From: an uncultured Lachnospiraceae bacterium | GTDB lineage: Bacteria; Bacillota; Clostridia; Lachnospirales; Lachnospiraceae | Direction: 5' to 3' | Assembly (NCBI GenBank): GCA_944381535.1 | Contig: CALWLN010000170.1 | Span: 1 to 39,078, forward strand | DNA: 39,078 nt | The notes under the pieces: model-generated | Told to the model about the DNA's origin: nothing | What the model saw: the letters and a program-made list of their open reading frames with translations, nothing else | The model's database searches: none | Shown: positions 26,664 through 35,005 of the stretch, one piece after another | Layout of the letters: each line of letters opens with the position of its first letter | Position numbering within the stretch: position 1 is the first letter of the stretch | Translations under genes and position numbers: made by a program

Positions 26664-26708
26664 CAAAAAAAAGACAGGTTTCTTGGCATTTTACCTAAGA
26701 TACCTGTC
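26664..26708 (-). terminator. strong intrinsic terminator ending the eight-gene operon
   Basis: On the minus strand the stem GACAGGT/ACCTGTC (26702-26708 with 26673-26679), with an inner TCTTGG/CCTAAGA extension, is followed by U8 (26665-26672). It lies about 70 bases past the PRTase-like gene. Confidence 0.9.
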
Positions 26709-26776
26709 CGTTTCTACTGTGTTCGTTATTTTTAATAAAAACCGTTATCTTTTTTGTGCACCCTGACGAAAACGCC

Positions 26777-27421
26777 CTACAATTTGGAGTACCCGTAGCC
26801 GTTTACCATGGCTTCCAGACGGTGTCCCTTTTTACAGAAGGGGCAGTCCTTCTGGGGATAAGCCGCATAGCCGGGCAAATCCTCCCCGGTGAACACCGAA
26901 ACCACCGGATAGCCCTCTACCTCCTTCACCGTACTGAAAATAGAGCTTACGCCCTCCACAATGCCACCATAATACTGAATGCACTCCAAGCTCCTGCGGA
27001 CAGTCAGACCGGTAGTGGTAGTGGCCAGCAGAAGCAGCACATGCTTGTCCCGAATGGCCAGCATATTGTTATCCCGAAAAATCATCTGGTTGGTGGAATT
27101 AAATTCCGGTGATACCACATAGATGGTCTCATGCTGGTTAGTGGTTGTCAAAAAGCTTGTCTCCTCAAATTTCTGGGCCAAAAAAGCTCCCACCACTTCG
27201 GTGCCGTCCATACAGACAATGGTGTCAACAGTGATTGCGCTTGTAAATTTAGACGCAATCACGGCAGCCACGTTTTTCGCCTCCTTTGCGCGAATCTTCA
27301 GGCTGGTCAAATCAATGTAATAATTGATATGAGAATGACTGGTTGCGAAGTGACCCGGCACTGCATGCAGTGCCACCTGACCGGAGTCCTTGGCATAAAA
27401 TTTTACCATGCGATTTTCCAT
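26777..27421 (-). CDS. orotate phosphoribosyltransferase-like protein
   Basis: This is a 214-residue cytoplasmic type I phosphoribosyltransferase-like protein. The PRPP-binding loop appears as TVDTIVCMDGTEVVGAFLA near residues 60-80, where canonical enzymes have VVxDDxxxTG-like acid pairs; here the acidic pair is reduced to a single D. The C-terminus carries CPFCKKGHRLEAM, a possible zinc-binding knuckle not normal for PyrE. The same variant is annotated as orotate phosphoribosyltransferase in many Lachnospiraceae (recalled). It is the last gene of the operon after dut, so pyrimidine metabolism is consistent. Whether it acts on orotate is uncertain. Confidence 0.65.
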   Translation of the reverse strand: MENRMVKFYAKDSGQVALHAVPGHFATSHSHINYYIDLTSLKIRAKEAKNVAAVIASKFTSAITVDTIVCMDGTEVVGAFLAQKFEETSFLTTTNQHETIYVVSPEFNSTNQMIFRDNNMLAIRDKHVLLLLATTTTGLTVRRSLECIQYYGGIVEGVSSIFSTVKEVEGYPVVSVFTGEDLPGYAAYPQKDCPFCKKGHRLEAMVNGYGYSKL

Positions 27422-27451
27422 AAAAATCCCCGCCTTTCCCTACTGCCTTCT

Positions 27452-27886
27452 TTACCGCCTGCCTGTGCTGCCGAAGCCGCCCCGGTTGGTATTGCTTAAG
27501 GATGCTACCTCCTCAAAGACAATCCTGGGCTGATTCTCCACAATGCGGAACTGGCAGATTCTATCGTTTTTTTTGATTACGGTGTCCCGAGTGGCGTACA
27601 CAGGCATCCGCCACATATCCTCGTCACCGCAATAGCTACTATCTATTATACCACAACTATTGACCTGTAGCACCCCATAATTTTTAAAAGTGGAACTTCT
27701 GGGAACCACATGGGCTTCATATCCTCTGGGAAGCTCCATGGCCACTCCAAGGGGAATCAGCTTGAATTCTCCCGCCTTCAACTCCACCGTCTCGGAGGCC
27801 CTTAAGTCAATCCAGTCGGATTTCCCGTCAATATAGGTAAGCTTGTCAATATCCTCTGTAAAATACTTGATTTTAATTTGCTCCAT
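27452..27886 (-). CDS. dut: dUTP diphosphatase
   Basis: This 144-residue trimeric enzyme hydrolyses dUTP to dUMP and pyrophosphate, keeping uracil out of DNA and feeding dTMP synthesis. All five dUTPase motifs are visible in order: [35 protein letters not shown] and the C-terminal arm RGGFGSTG. Motif 3 is unusual in carrying [11 protein letters not shown] rather than VGVIDSDYRG, as in a clostridial subgroup. It sits 30 bases before the PRTase-like gene and 32 after a membrane protein gene in the same direction. Confidence 0.9.
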   Translation of the reverse strand: MEQIKIKYFTEDIDKLTYIDGKSDWIDLRASETVELKAGEFKLIPLGVAMELPRGYEAHVVPRSSTFKNYGVLQVNSCGIIDSSYCGDEDMWRMPVYATRDTVIKKNDRICQFRIVENQPRIVFEEVASLSNTNRGGFGSTGRR

Positions 27887-27918
27887 TTAAAGTCCTTTTC
27901 CCTTCTTTCCCGCAATGC

Positions 27919-28509
27919 CTATTCCAGCGACAGCTCCCATGTCTGAACATCCCCGGTCTCATAGGTTCGATCCAGTATCAGACGAATATCCGTAACGCCC
28001 TCCTTCACCTGAACGATCACCCGAACCTCCCCGGTCTGACAGGAGGGAATCACTGCCAGATTTGCATAATCCAAATCAGATTCGAGCCACTCCTCCCCGT
28101 CCAGGAATTCCATATAGACATCATCAGCGTTGTCGCCCTCACAGCTGAGATACAGATAGTCCGGTACGAGAAATTCCGAACCTCCGTTGTAAATGGCAGC
28201 CGTCACCGCATAGTACTGATATCCCTCGTACGCAGTCTCTCCCTGATACTCCGTGCCGATGAGTTCTGCCGCTGCGTCCTGAATCACCGGAAGCTCATAG
28301 ACCTCCCGCTCATAATCGCTGTAAAAACCATCTCCATAATCCTCCCCGTAGCCATAAAGCTCCTCGCTCCAGTCAAAAGCATCATAGGTGCTTTCCGCAA
28401 TATCGAAGGAGCTCTTTATCACAATGACAACAAACGCGCTGATCATCAGAAACACGCCGAATACCGAGGCCAGCACAATATTCGCAATAAAAATTCCGCT
28501 TTTCTTCAT
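27919..28509 (-). CDS. single-pass membrane protein with an extracellular beta-rich domain
   Basis: This is a 196-residue protein. An N-terminal membrane helix (residues about 8-32) acts as an uncleaved anchor; no lipobox is visible. The outside part is very acidic and Tyr-rich, then forms alternating beta segments (YYAVTAAIYNGG, VRVIVQVKEGVTDIRLIL) like the DUF4352/Ig-type domains of Gram-positive surface proteins. It starts 3 bases after the stop of the zinc-ribbon protein upstream, which ends with a similar domain. The two probably derive from a common ancestor or work together. Function unknown. Confidence 0.7.
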   Translation of the reverse strand: MKKSGIFIANIVLASVFGVFLMISAFVVIVIKSSFDIAESTYDAFDWSEELYGYGEDYGDGFYSDYEREVYELPVIQDAAAELIGTEYQGETAYEGYQYYAVTAAIYNGGSEFLVPDYLYLSCEGDNADDVYMEFLDGEEWLESDLDYANLAVIPSCQTGEVRVIVQVKEGVTDIRLILDRTYETGDVQTWELSLE

Positions 28510-28512
28510 GGT

Positions 28513-29403
28513 TTATATCTCCTCCCCCGGTCCGATTTCAAGAGGTATCTCGAAAATCTCAATCATCTCGTAGGTATCCTCATTTCTGGACTCTATGTAC
28601 AGCTTGAGGCTGGTAACCTCCTCCGGCACAAACACCAGAAGCTCCCCTTCGCCCTCACCGTAAGAAATATTGTAGCGGTCCACAATGCGGATACTTCCCA
28701 GAACATTCAGATACTGCTCCATGTCATAGGACGTCAGACATGCCCGGTAGGTATCCTCGTAAAATCCCACATACAGCATATCCGTGGCGTTGTATTCCTC
28801 ATATCCCTCATGAGTATCCTGATGGGTCACGGAAATGGCAACCAGATTTTCCCCTTCGGGAAACCCCTCCACATAGCCGGCGGGCACCCGGACCCGAGCC
28901 GCTCCCACAGTCACCGCAAGTTCACCGTCATTGCCGAGATACAAAGGCTCTCCGGCGGTTCTCCGCGCAACGGGCGCCGTCTGCTCCGCATAGGTTACAT
29001 CCTCCGCGGAATCCGAGCCACCGTCATCGCCATGCAGGTCTTCCCCGGACTGGGAAAAGATATCTTCCGTAACAGACACTCCAAATTCCATACTTCTGCC
29101 AAAAATATATAAGAATGGGAAAGCGATGGTGCCCACAATGCCGATAATCAACAGAACAAAGACCAGAATGGCGCCCGGCGTTGCCTTGGCCCGGGCTGTC
29201 CCCTGCCGCTTTGTGGCGGCAGGCCAGGGCGCCGCCACATACCTTCCCGTGGACTGACTGTGTTCCCCATTATCATACTGCTCATGCAGCGCCATATGCG
29301 CTTCCTCTGGGGTTTCCTCCCGGTTATAGGTACCGCATTTCGGACAGATTCCATAGTATTTCTCATAATCAAAATTTTTTCCGCAGTTAAAACACTTCGC
29401 CAT
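28513..29403 (-). CDS. zinc-ribbon membrane protein with an extracellular domain
   Basis: This is a 296-residue protein. An N-terminal zinc ribbon CFNCGKNFDYEKYYGICPKC lies in the cytoplasm. A basic linker, one membrane helix (about residues 78-102, ILVFVLLIIGIVGTIAFPFLY) and a 190-residue acidic extracellular beta domain follow. The domain resembles that of the next gene (GENLVAISVTHQDT against YYAVTAAIYNGG; similar C-terminal strands). It starts 3 bases after gpsA and ends 3 bases before the next gene, so it belongs to the long operon. Zinc-ribbon plus single-pass layout is common in uncharacterised Firmicutes envelope proteins. Confidence 0.75.
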   Translation of the reverse strand: MAKCFNCGKNFDYEKYYGICPKCGTYNREETPEEAHMALHEQYDNGEHSQSTGRYVAAPWPAATKRQGTARAKATPGAILVFVLLIIGIVGTIAFPFLYIFGRSMEFGVSVTEDIFSQSGEDLHGDDGGSDSAEDVTYAEQTAPVARRTAGEPLYLGNDGELAVTVGAARVRVPAGYVEGFPEGENLVAISVTHQDTHEGYEEYNATDMLYVGFYEDTYRACLTSYDMEQYLNVLGSIRIVDRYNISYGEGEGELLVFVPEEVTSLKLYIESRNEDTYEMIEIFEIPLEIGPGEEI

Positions 29404-29406
29404 AAT

Positions 29407-30423
29407 TTACTCCTCATCCCAAAGTAAATCTTCGTGCTCCGCCTTTCTGTCCCGGAGCATCAACTCCTGTACTGCCTCCTTCACCGGCTTATCATGGAAC
29501 AACACCTGATTGACCTGCTCGATGATGGGCATGGGTACCTGATATTTTTCCGCAAGCGCCACGGCCGCTTTCGTGGAATAAACGCCCTCCACTACCATCT
29601 GCACCTCATCCATAGCCTCCTGCATGGTCTTTCCCTGTCCGATCAACATTCCAGCCCGGCGGTTTCTGCTGTGAACACTGGCACAGGTCACGATCAGATC
29701 TCCGATACCGGTAAGACCGCTTAAGGTCTCCGCCCGGGCCCCCATGACAATGGCCAAACGGCTGATTTCCGCAATTCCCCTGGTGATCAGCGCCGCCTTG
29801 GTGTTGTCCCCGTAGCCCAGCGCATCAGCCATACCGGCAGCTAGGGCGATGACGTTTTTCAGGGCCCCGCCCAATTCAATACCAAGCATATCCGGGCTGG
29901 TATAGACCCGAAAGACCTCGCTCATAAACACATTCTGAATGAACTCCGCAGTGCTTTTATTGTGGGCTCCAACCACACAGGTGGTGGGAAGTCCCCGTCC
30001 CACTTCCTCCGCATGACTGGGACCGGACAGAACAGCCACCGTCCCCTGGGGAATCTCATCCTCGATGATCACATCCAGGGTTTTTAAGGTACTCTCCTCA
30101 ATTCCCTTGGCCACATTGACAATGATCTGTCCCTCCTCCACAAAGGGCTTCATACTGTGAGCCGTGGTTCTGGTATAGACCGAAGGCACCGCCAGCACCA
30201 GCAGATCCCTGCCCCGGATGGCTTCCTCCAGATCCGAAGTAAATAAAATATCCTCCGGCAGCTTCACCCCCGGAAGCTTACTTACATGCTCCCGCTTCTC
30301 CTTCAACATCTGAATCTCCGACTCAATGAGAGACCAGACCGTCACTTGATGGCCGTTTGTGGAGAGCAGCCTGGACAGGGCGGTGCCCCAGCTCCCCGCT
30401 CCGATTACACTGACCTTTGCCAT
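29407..30423 (-). CDS. gpsA: glycerol-3-phosphate dehydrogenase [NAD(P)+]
   Basis: This 338-residue cytoplasmic enzyme reduces dihydroxyacetone phosphate to sn-glycerol 3-phosphate for phospholipid synthesis. It has a Rossmann motif VIGAGSWGTALS at the N-terminus, SGPSHAEEV in the middle, and the catalytic lysine region GALKNVIALAAGMADAL with NTKAALITRG. Length is normal. It lies one base after plsY, whose product uses the glycerol 3-phosphate made here, a recurrent pairing in Firmicutes. Confidence 0.95.
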   Translation of the reverse strand: MAKVSVIGAGSWGTALSRLLSTNGHQVTVWSLIESEIQMLKEKREHVSKLPGVKLPEDILFTSDLEEAIRGRDLLVLAVPSVYTRTTAHSMKPFVEEGQIIVNVAKGIEESTLKTLDVIIEDEIPQGTVAVLSGPSHAEEVGRGLPTTCVVGAHNKSTAEFIQNVFMSEVFRVYTSPDMLGIELGGALKNVIALAAGMADALGYGDNTKAALITRGIAEISRLAIVMGARAETLSGLTGIGDLIVTCASVHSRNRRAGMLIGQGKTMQEAMDEVQMVVEGVYSTKAAVALAEKYQVPMPIIEQVNQVLFHDKPVKEAVQELMLRDRKAEHEDLLWDEE

Positions 30424-30424
30424 A

Positions 30425-31075
30425 TTATGCCTCCTTCTTTTTTCCTCCGAGTTTATTTTCCGTTCCTGTCAGGAGCCGTTTGATATTGGCCCGATGCTTC
30501 CACAGGGCCAGCAGCGAAAATACCGCTCCCAGCAGATAAACCTCCACCCGATACTGTTCCGGAATGGTAATCAATCCCGTCTGACCGAAAACCACAAGCT
30601 GAATGAAAAAGCTTATGACCACCAGAATAGACCCCAGGGACACATATCTGGTAATGGCCACTGCCGCCACAAACAACACCAGACAGACAGGCGCAGTGAG
30701 CGGGAAACAGGCCAGAACAAAGCCCGCGGTACAGGCGATACCCTTCCCGCCCTTGAATTTCAAATAAAAAGGATAATTGTGCCCCAACACAGCCCCAAGG
30801 CCGGCATACATCATAAGGACCAGCACGCCCTCCGGATACCTCTCATGGAACAGAACCCATGCCACTAAAATAGCCAGCATGGCCTTGCCCAAATCTCCGA
30901 TAAAAGTGATGGCCCCAGCTTTCCAGCCCAGGGTCCGAAGGGTGTTTGTGGTCCCGGCATTGCCGCTGCCGCAGGTTCGAATGTCGATATTATGCGCTTT
31001 TCCGTAAATATAGCCTGTCTGAAACAGCCCGAATATATAGCCGATGACCAGACAGATAATTCGACTGATAACCAT
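30425..31075 (-). CDS. plsY: acyl-phosphate:glycerol-3-phosphate acyltransferase
   Basis: This 216-residue polytopic membrane enzyme carries out the first acylation of glycerol 3-phosphate. The three conserved cytoplasmic motifs are visible: GSGNAGTTNTLR near residue 36, GHNYPFYLKFKGGKG near 100, and a later YVSLGSI segment. About five membrane helices can be seen. Start and stop lie 1-2 bases from der and gpsA, so the genes are translationally linked. Confidence 0.94.
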   Translation of the reverse strand: MVISRIICLVIGYIFGLFQTGYIYGKAHNIDIRTCGSGNAGTTNTLRTLGWKAGAITFIGDLGKAMLAILVAWVLFHERYPEGVLVLMMYAGLGAVLGHNYPFYLKFKGGKGIACTAGFVLACFPLTAPVCLVLFVAAVAITRYVSLGSILVVISFFIQLVVFGQTGLITIPEQYRVEVYLLGAVFSLLALWKHRANIKRLLTGTENKLGGKKKEA

Positions 31076-31077
31076 AT

Positions 31078-32400
31078 CTATCCTTCCTTTCTTTCGCGAA
31101 TGATAAATTTCAACGCCGTTCCCTTGAAGCCAAAGGCGTCCCGGATACGGTTTTCCAGATACCTGGTGTAGGAAAAATGCATAAGCTCCTTGTCGTTGAC
31201 AAAGACCACAAAGGTGGGCGGTTTCACGGAAACCTGGGTAATATAGTAAAGCCTTAAGCGCTTTCCCTTGTCTGAGGGGGGCTGCTGCATGGCTACCGCC
31301 TCGCTCATGATCTCATTGAGAACGCCGGTGCCAACCCGCAGGGTCTGATTCTCCAGCACTACGTCGATCAGTTCAAACAGCTTGGGCAGACGTTGTCCGG
31401 TCTTCGCGGAAATAAACATGATCTCCGCATAAGGCATAAAGCTTAGAATCTCCCGGATGCGTTCCGTGTACTTGTAAATGGTCTTATCGTTCTTCTCCAC
31501 GGCATCCCACTTGTTCACGGCAATGATGATACCCTTGCCTCTCTCGTGGGCAATGCCGGCAATCTTGGCGTCCTGCTCGGTGACACCCTCCGTGGCGTCA
31601 ATCACCAGAATCACCACATCGGCCCGCTCCACCGCGGTTACCGCCCGGATGATACTGAAACGCTCAATTTCTTCCTTGATTTTACTTTTCCGGCGCAGTC
31701 CCGCCGTATCAATAAACACGTACTCCCGACCCTGGTACTGAATCTCCGTATCAATGGCATCCCGGGTAGTTCCGGCAATGTCGGAAACAATCACCCGCTC
31801 CTCCCCGGTGAGCTTGTTGATCAGAGAGGATTTTCCCACGTTGGGCTTGCCCACGATAGCTATCTTGGGCCGGTCGTCCTCCGCCTCCTCGGGTACCTCC
31901 TCCGGAAAATGCTTCACCAGTTCCTCCAGCATATCTCCCAGACCCAGCCGGGAGGCCGCGGAAATCGGAATCGGCTCTCCGATTCCCAGATTGTAGAATT
32001 CATACACATCCGGCATGAACTTCTCAAAGCTGTCCACCTTATTGACCACCAGAATCACTGGCTTTCCGGACCGCCGCAGCATGTCCGCCACCTTGGAATC
32101 CGCATCCACCAGTCCCTGGCGCACATCCGTAATAAAAATGATCACATCTGCTGTGTCAATGGCAATCTGGGCCTGCTCCCGCATCCGCGATAAAATAATA
32201 TCCTTGCTCTCCGGCTCAATTCCGCCGGTATCAATGAGGGTAAATGCCATATTCAGCCAGGTCACATCCGCATAGATCCTGTCCCTGGTCACGCCCGGAG
32301 TATCCTGGACAATGGAAATCCGCTCTCCGGCCAGCGCGTTAAACAGTGTGGACTTTCCTACATTGGGACGCCCTACAATGGCAACGATCGGTTTACTCAT
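31078..32400 (-). CDS. der: ribosome biogenesis GTPase Der (EngA)
   Basis: This 440-residue essential GTPase has two tandem G domains for 50S assembly. First domain: GRPNVGKST (residues 10-18), [12 protein letters not shown] and NKVD. Second domain: GKPNVGKSS near residue 183, [16 protein letters not shown] and NKWD. A C-terminal KH-like domain ends with [16 protein letters not shown]. It lies 12 bases downstream of the DUF512 gene, the usual Firmicutes neighbour. Confidence 0.96.
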   Translation of the reverse strand: MSKPIVAIVGRPNVGKSTLFNALAGERISIVQDTPGVTRDRIYADVTWLNMAFTLIDTGGIEPESKDIILSRMREQAQIAIDTADVIIFITDVRQGLVDADSKVADMLRRSGKPVILVVNKVDSFEKFMPDVYEFYNLGIGEPIPISAASRLGLGDMLEELVKHFPEEVPEEAEDDRPKIAIVGKPNVGKSSLINKLTGEERVIVSDIAGTTRDAIDTEIQYQGREYVFIDTAGLRRKSKIKEEIERFSIIRAVTAVERADVVILVIDATEGVTEQDAKIAGIAHERGKGIIIAVNKWDAVEKNDKTIYKYTERIREILSFMPYAEIMFISAKTGQRLPKLFELIDVVLENQTLRVGTGVLNEIMSEAVAMQQPPSDKGKRLRLYYITQVSVKPPTFVVFVNDKELMHFSYTRYLENRIRDAFGFKGTALKFIIRERKEG

Positions 32401-32412
32401 CTTATTCTCCTT

Positions 32413-33780
32413 TTACTTCAACAAACATTCCACCAAATGGTGTCCGTTTGATTCTACAATAGTAACGGGCACTTGTAAAGCATTTTCCAGCTCCCCAAGA
32501 GTCATATCATCCAAAAAATCCTGTTCCTGGCTGCGCAGCAGGTTGCAGGGCAAAAACAGTGCTTCTCCCAGGTCCTTACCTCTCAGCTGCTCTAAAATAT
32601 CCTGTCCGGTCAGAAGGCCGGATACGGTGATCATCTCCCCGAAGAAACGGTTTTCGATTGGATAAATATGGATGATTCTCTCCGGGAACTGCTCTGTAAA
32701 ACGCCTGGCAAGCTTCTCTATGTGAGGGGCTGCCAAGAGCCCCGTGGCGATGGAAATCACCTTCGGCTTCCGGCCGGTCCCTGTCTGCTGTTCTCTACCT
32801 GCTTCCTGATTCAAAGAATCTGCCTGCCCGGAGATTTCCCGTCCTGTGCCGGCCAGGGCTTCCATAAATTCCGTCTCCAGCAGCCGCAGCATCCCTACGC
32901 CGTTTTCAAGCTGGGGATACCCATCGTAATTTTCCTCCGCCGGCAGGGGTTCCTCCGCCAGCAGATACCATTCATCACTGGCATGGATAAAATGGCTGCC
33001 GTGCTTCTCATAACACCATTTCTGCCATTTATGAATGATGGCAAGCACCTCCCGGGCGTCCTCCCGGTCAAAGGGCTCCAGGGGATACAATCCCTCACGG
33101 AACCGGCTCAAACCCACGGGAACCACCGAGACACTCTCCATAAAAGGCAGATATCCCGTCAAATCCCGGATGGAGCGTTCCAGTTCTTCCCCGTCATTGA
33201 CTCCTTTGCAGAGCACGATCTGTCCGTTCATGGGAATCTCCGCCTCATACAGACGCCGCATTTTCAAAAGTGCCTCTCCCGCAAAGCGGTTGTTCAGCAT
33301 CCTGCAGCGAAGCTCCGGGTTGGTGGTGTGCACCGAGATGTTGATAGGGCCCAGCCGGTACGCTATGATACGCGCGATGTCCTCCTCCTTCATGTTGGTG
33401 AGGGTCACATAATTTCCCTGCAAAAAGGAGAGGCGTGAATCGTCGTCCTTAAAATACAGGGTGTCCCGCATGCCCTTCGGCATCTGATCAATAAAACAGA
33501 AAATGCATTTATTTCGGCAGGATTTGTAGTCATCCATCAGACCGTTTTCAAATTCCAGCCCCAAGTCCTCCTCGTATTCCTTCTCGATTTCCAACTCCCA
33601 CTCTTCGCCGTTTTTCTTTTCCACATTCACCGTGAGATATTCCTCGTTGGTAAAATAGTGGTAATCGAAGACATCTTCTATCTCATTTCCGTTGACGGTA
33701 AGCAGCTTGTCCCCGGGCTGTAGTTCCAGTTCTTCGGCGATACTGCCAGGCTCCACCTTGTATATGACATGTTTCTTCAA
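32413..33780 (-). CDS. DUF512 radical-SAM-like protein with an N-terminal PDZ domain
   Basis: This is a 455-residue protein. Residues 1-60 form a PDZ-like domain (PGDKLLTVNGNEI). CRNKCIFCF near residue 90 is a CX3CX2C iron-sulfur motif of the radical SAM type, and the DUF512 region follows (IGITVSGLL-like end, here MITVSGLLTGQDI near residue 385). It is well conserved next to der in Clostridia; its reaction is not established. Initiation is at TTG 33780, supported by AGAGGAAACAAG just upstream; no closer ATG fits the family N-terminus. It is the first gene of the eight-gene operon, about 115 bases behind the promoter. Confidence 0.88.
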   Translation of the reverse strand: MKKHVIYKVEPGSIAEELELQPGDKLLTVNGNEIEDVFDYHYFTNEEYLTVNVEKKNGEEWELEIEKEYEEDLGLEFENGLMDDYKSCRNKCIFCFIDQMPKGMRDTLYFKDDDSRLSFLQGNYVTLTNMKEEDIARIIAYRLGPINISVHTTNPELRCRMLNNRFAGEALLKMRRLYEAEIPMNGQIVLCKGVNDGEELERSIRDLTGYLPFMESVSVVPVGLSRFREGLYPLEPFDREDAREVLAIIHKWQKWCYEKHGSHFIHASDEWYLLAEEPLPAEENYDGYPQLENGVGMLRLLETEFMEALAGTGREISGQADSLNQEAGREQQTGTGRKPKVISIATGLLAAPHIEKLARRFTEQFPERIIHIYPIENRFFGEMITVSGLLTGQDILEQLRGKDLGEALFLPCNLLRSQEQDFLDDMTLGELENALQVPVTIVESNGHHLVECLLK

Positions 33781-33793
33781 CTTGTTTCCTCTC

Positions 33794-33922
33794 TCATTCT
33801 GCCTGACAAATACTTGGAACAGGCAAAAAATCAGGTAAAATGCCTCCTCCCTGCGGGGGCTGCCCTTCCTTCGTCTGTTCCGAAACAGGCTCTTCCTTTA
33901 CAGTATAGACAATTTCTGCCAT
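33794..33922 (-). other. cryptic short open frame in the operon leader
   Basis: A frame open from 34009 to a stop at 33794-33796 reads like genuine protein. It has GYKNVGLFPIEF, then a Pro/Gln/Gly-rich tail containing EEPVSEQTKEGQPPQGGG. The only ATG is at 33922 (42 codons) and it has no ribosome site. It overlaps the predicted operon promoter, so it may be the C-terminus of a decayed gene or a repeat-derived frame. The remainder of 33923-34135 shows no gene or RNA that I recognise. Confidence 0.25.
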
Positions 33923-33930
33923 AAATTCAA
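33902..33930 (-). promoter_or_regulatory. promoter of the DUF512-der-plsY-gpsA-dut operon
   Basis: On the minus strand TTGAAT (33925-33930), 17-base spacer, TATACT (33902-33907). The predicted start near 33895 gives a leader of about 115 bases before TTG 33780. Confidence 0.65.
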
Positions 33931-34135
33931 TAGGAAATAGCCCCACATTTTTGTAACCGAATAGAACCACGCGACTATCGCATGGTTTTCTTAAGACAGA
34001 AAGGACTATCTACGTACACGGATTGCTCGAACTGCCACTGTTTGATCTTACAAAAATACAGCGCAGGCGCCGAGACTAAAAAACCTCGTACACCCACGCT
34101 GTCTGTGATCATCCAAACAATCTTTTGTAACCCCA

Positions 34136-35005
34136 TCAGAAAACAGAGGCCGCATACCCCTTCAGATTCTCAAGCCCGATGGAAACACCATCCATACAGT
34201 CCTCCATCCCCTCAAACTCGATGGCCAGATAGCCGTCGTAGCCTGCGCGCTTTAATGCCCGCAGACAGGAGACCACCGGGACATCCCCGTGCCCCACGAT
34301 GGTTCCCCGCAGATATTTTCCGCCACGGGAGCAGAAAAATCCTTTCCCCGGGTCGGGCTGCTGTCCGTCCTTCACGATAAAATCCTTGGCGTGGACGTAG
34401 AAGGCGTACCGGGACGCCCTGCCCACAGCCACAGTCGGGTCGTCATCGGTGCAGAGGAAATTGCCTATATCCACCAGCCAGCCAAAATTATCGCTGGCCA
34501 CAGTGTTTACGAGCTTCTCCACCCGCAGGCTGTCCTGGGAGAAGTATCCGTGGTTCTCCGTCATGGTCTTAATGCCGTACTGCCCCGCATACTCCGTTAC
34601 TCTCCGGCAACCCAGGGCCAGTCGTTCCAAAACGCTCTCATATCCCTGATAAACATGCTCGGTTACGCCGCCTGTCACATCGTGGCGCATGGTGGGGCAG
34701 CCCAGGATCCGGGCAATCTCCACCTGCCCACAGAGCCGCTCCACCTCTTTGTACAGATCACCGTCGCTTCCGGCCAGGAAATCGGCCCCCACCGCATAGT
34801 TGGAAATCTCGATCCCCACCCTTTTGGCTTCCTCGGCCAGCTTTTCCGCATACTCCTTTGGATCCTCTTCCTGGGGGAATACAAAGTCCACAAACTCTAT
34901 GGCGTCAAACCCCAGCTCCTTTGCCTTTCCGATACAGGTAAGGGGCGTCAGCTTTCCGCTGTTTAAATATTGCATAAAACTGTAGGCACTCACCGCATAT
35001 TTCAT
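34136..35005 (-). CDS. sugar phosphate isomerase/epimerase-type TIM barrel (AP_endonuc_2 family)
   Basis: This 289-residue metal-dependent TIM-barrel protein has the four expected metal ligands: glutamate in TMTENHG, aspartate in WLVDIGN, histidine in FYVHAKD and glutamate near the end in LAIEFEG. Relatives include IolE/IolI, xylose-isomerase-like epimerases and the lyase-like DgpC group. The start overlaps the upstream Gfo/Idh stop by ATGA. It is the last gene of the three-gene module. The substrate is unknown; a keto-sugar produced by the adjacent oxidoreductase is likely. No terminator was seen behind it. Confidence 0.88.
   Translation of the reverse strand: MKYAVSAYSFMQYLNSGKLTPLTCIGKAKELGFDAIEFVDFVFPQEEDPKEYAEKLAEEAKRVGIEISNYAVGADFLAGSDGDLYKEVERLCGQVEIARILGCPTMRHDVTGGVTEHVYQGYESVLERLALGCRRVTEYAGQYGIKTMTENHGYFSQDSLRVEKLVNTVASDNFGWLVDIGNFLCTDDDPTVAVGRASRYAFYVHAKDFIVKDGQQPDPGKGFFCSRGGKYLRGTIVGHGDVPVVSCLRALKRAGYDGYLAIEFEGMEDCMDGVSIGLENLKGYAASVF

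Noticed and set aside
34010-34135. Possible small RNA or riboswitch behind the isomerase operon
   Set aside because: Short complementary stretches exist, but no stable stem with a U-run or known aptamer pattern could be drawn.
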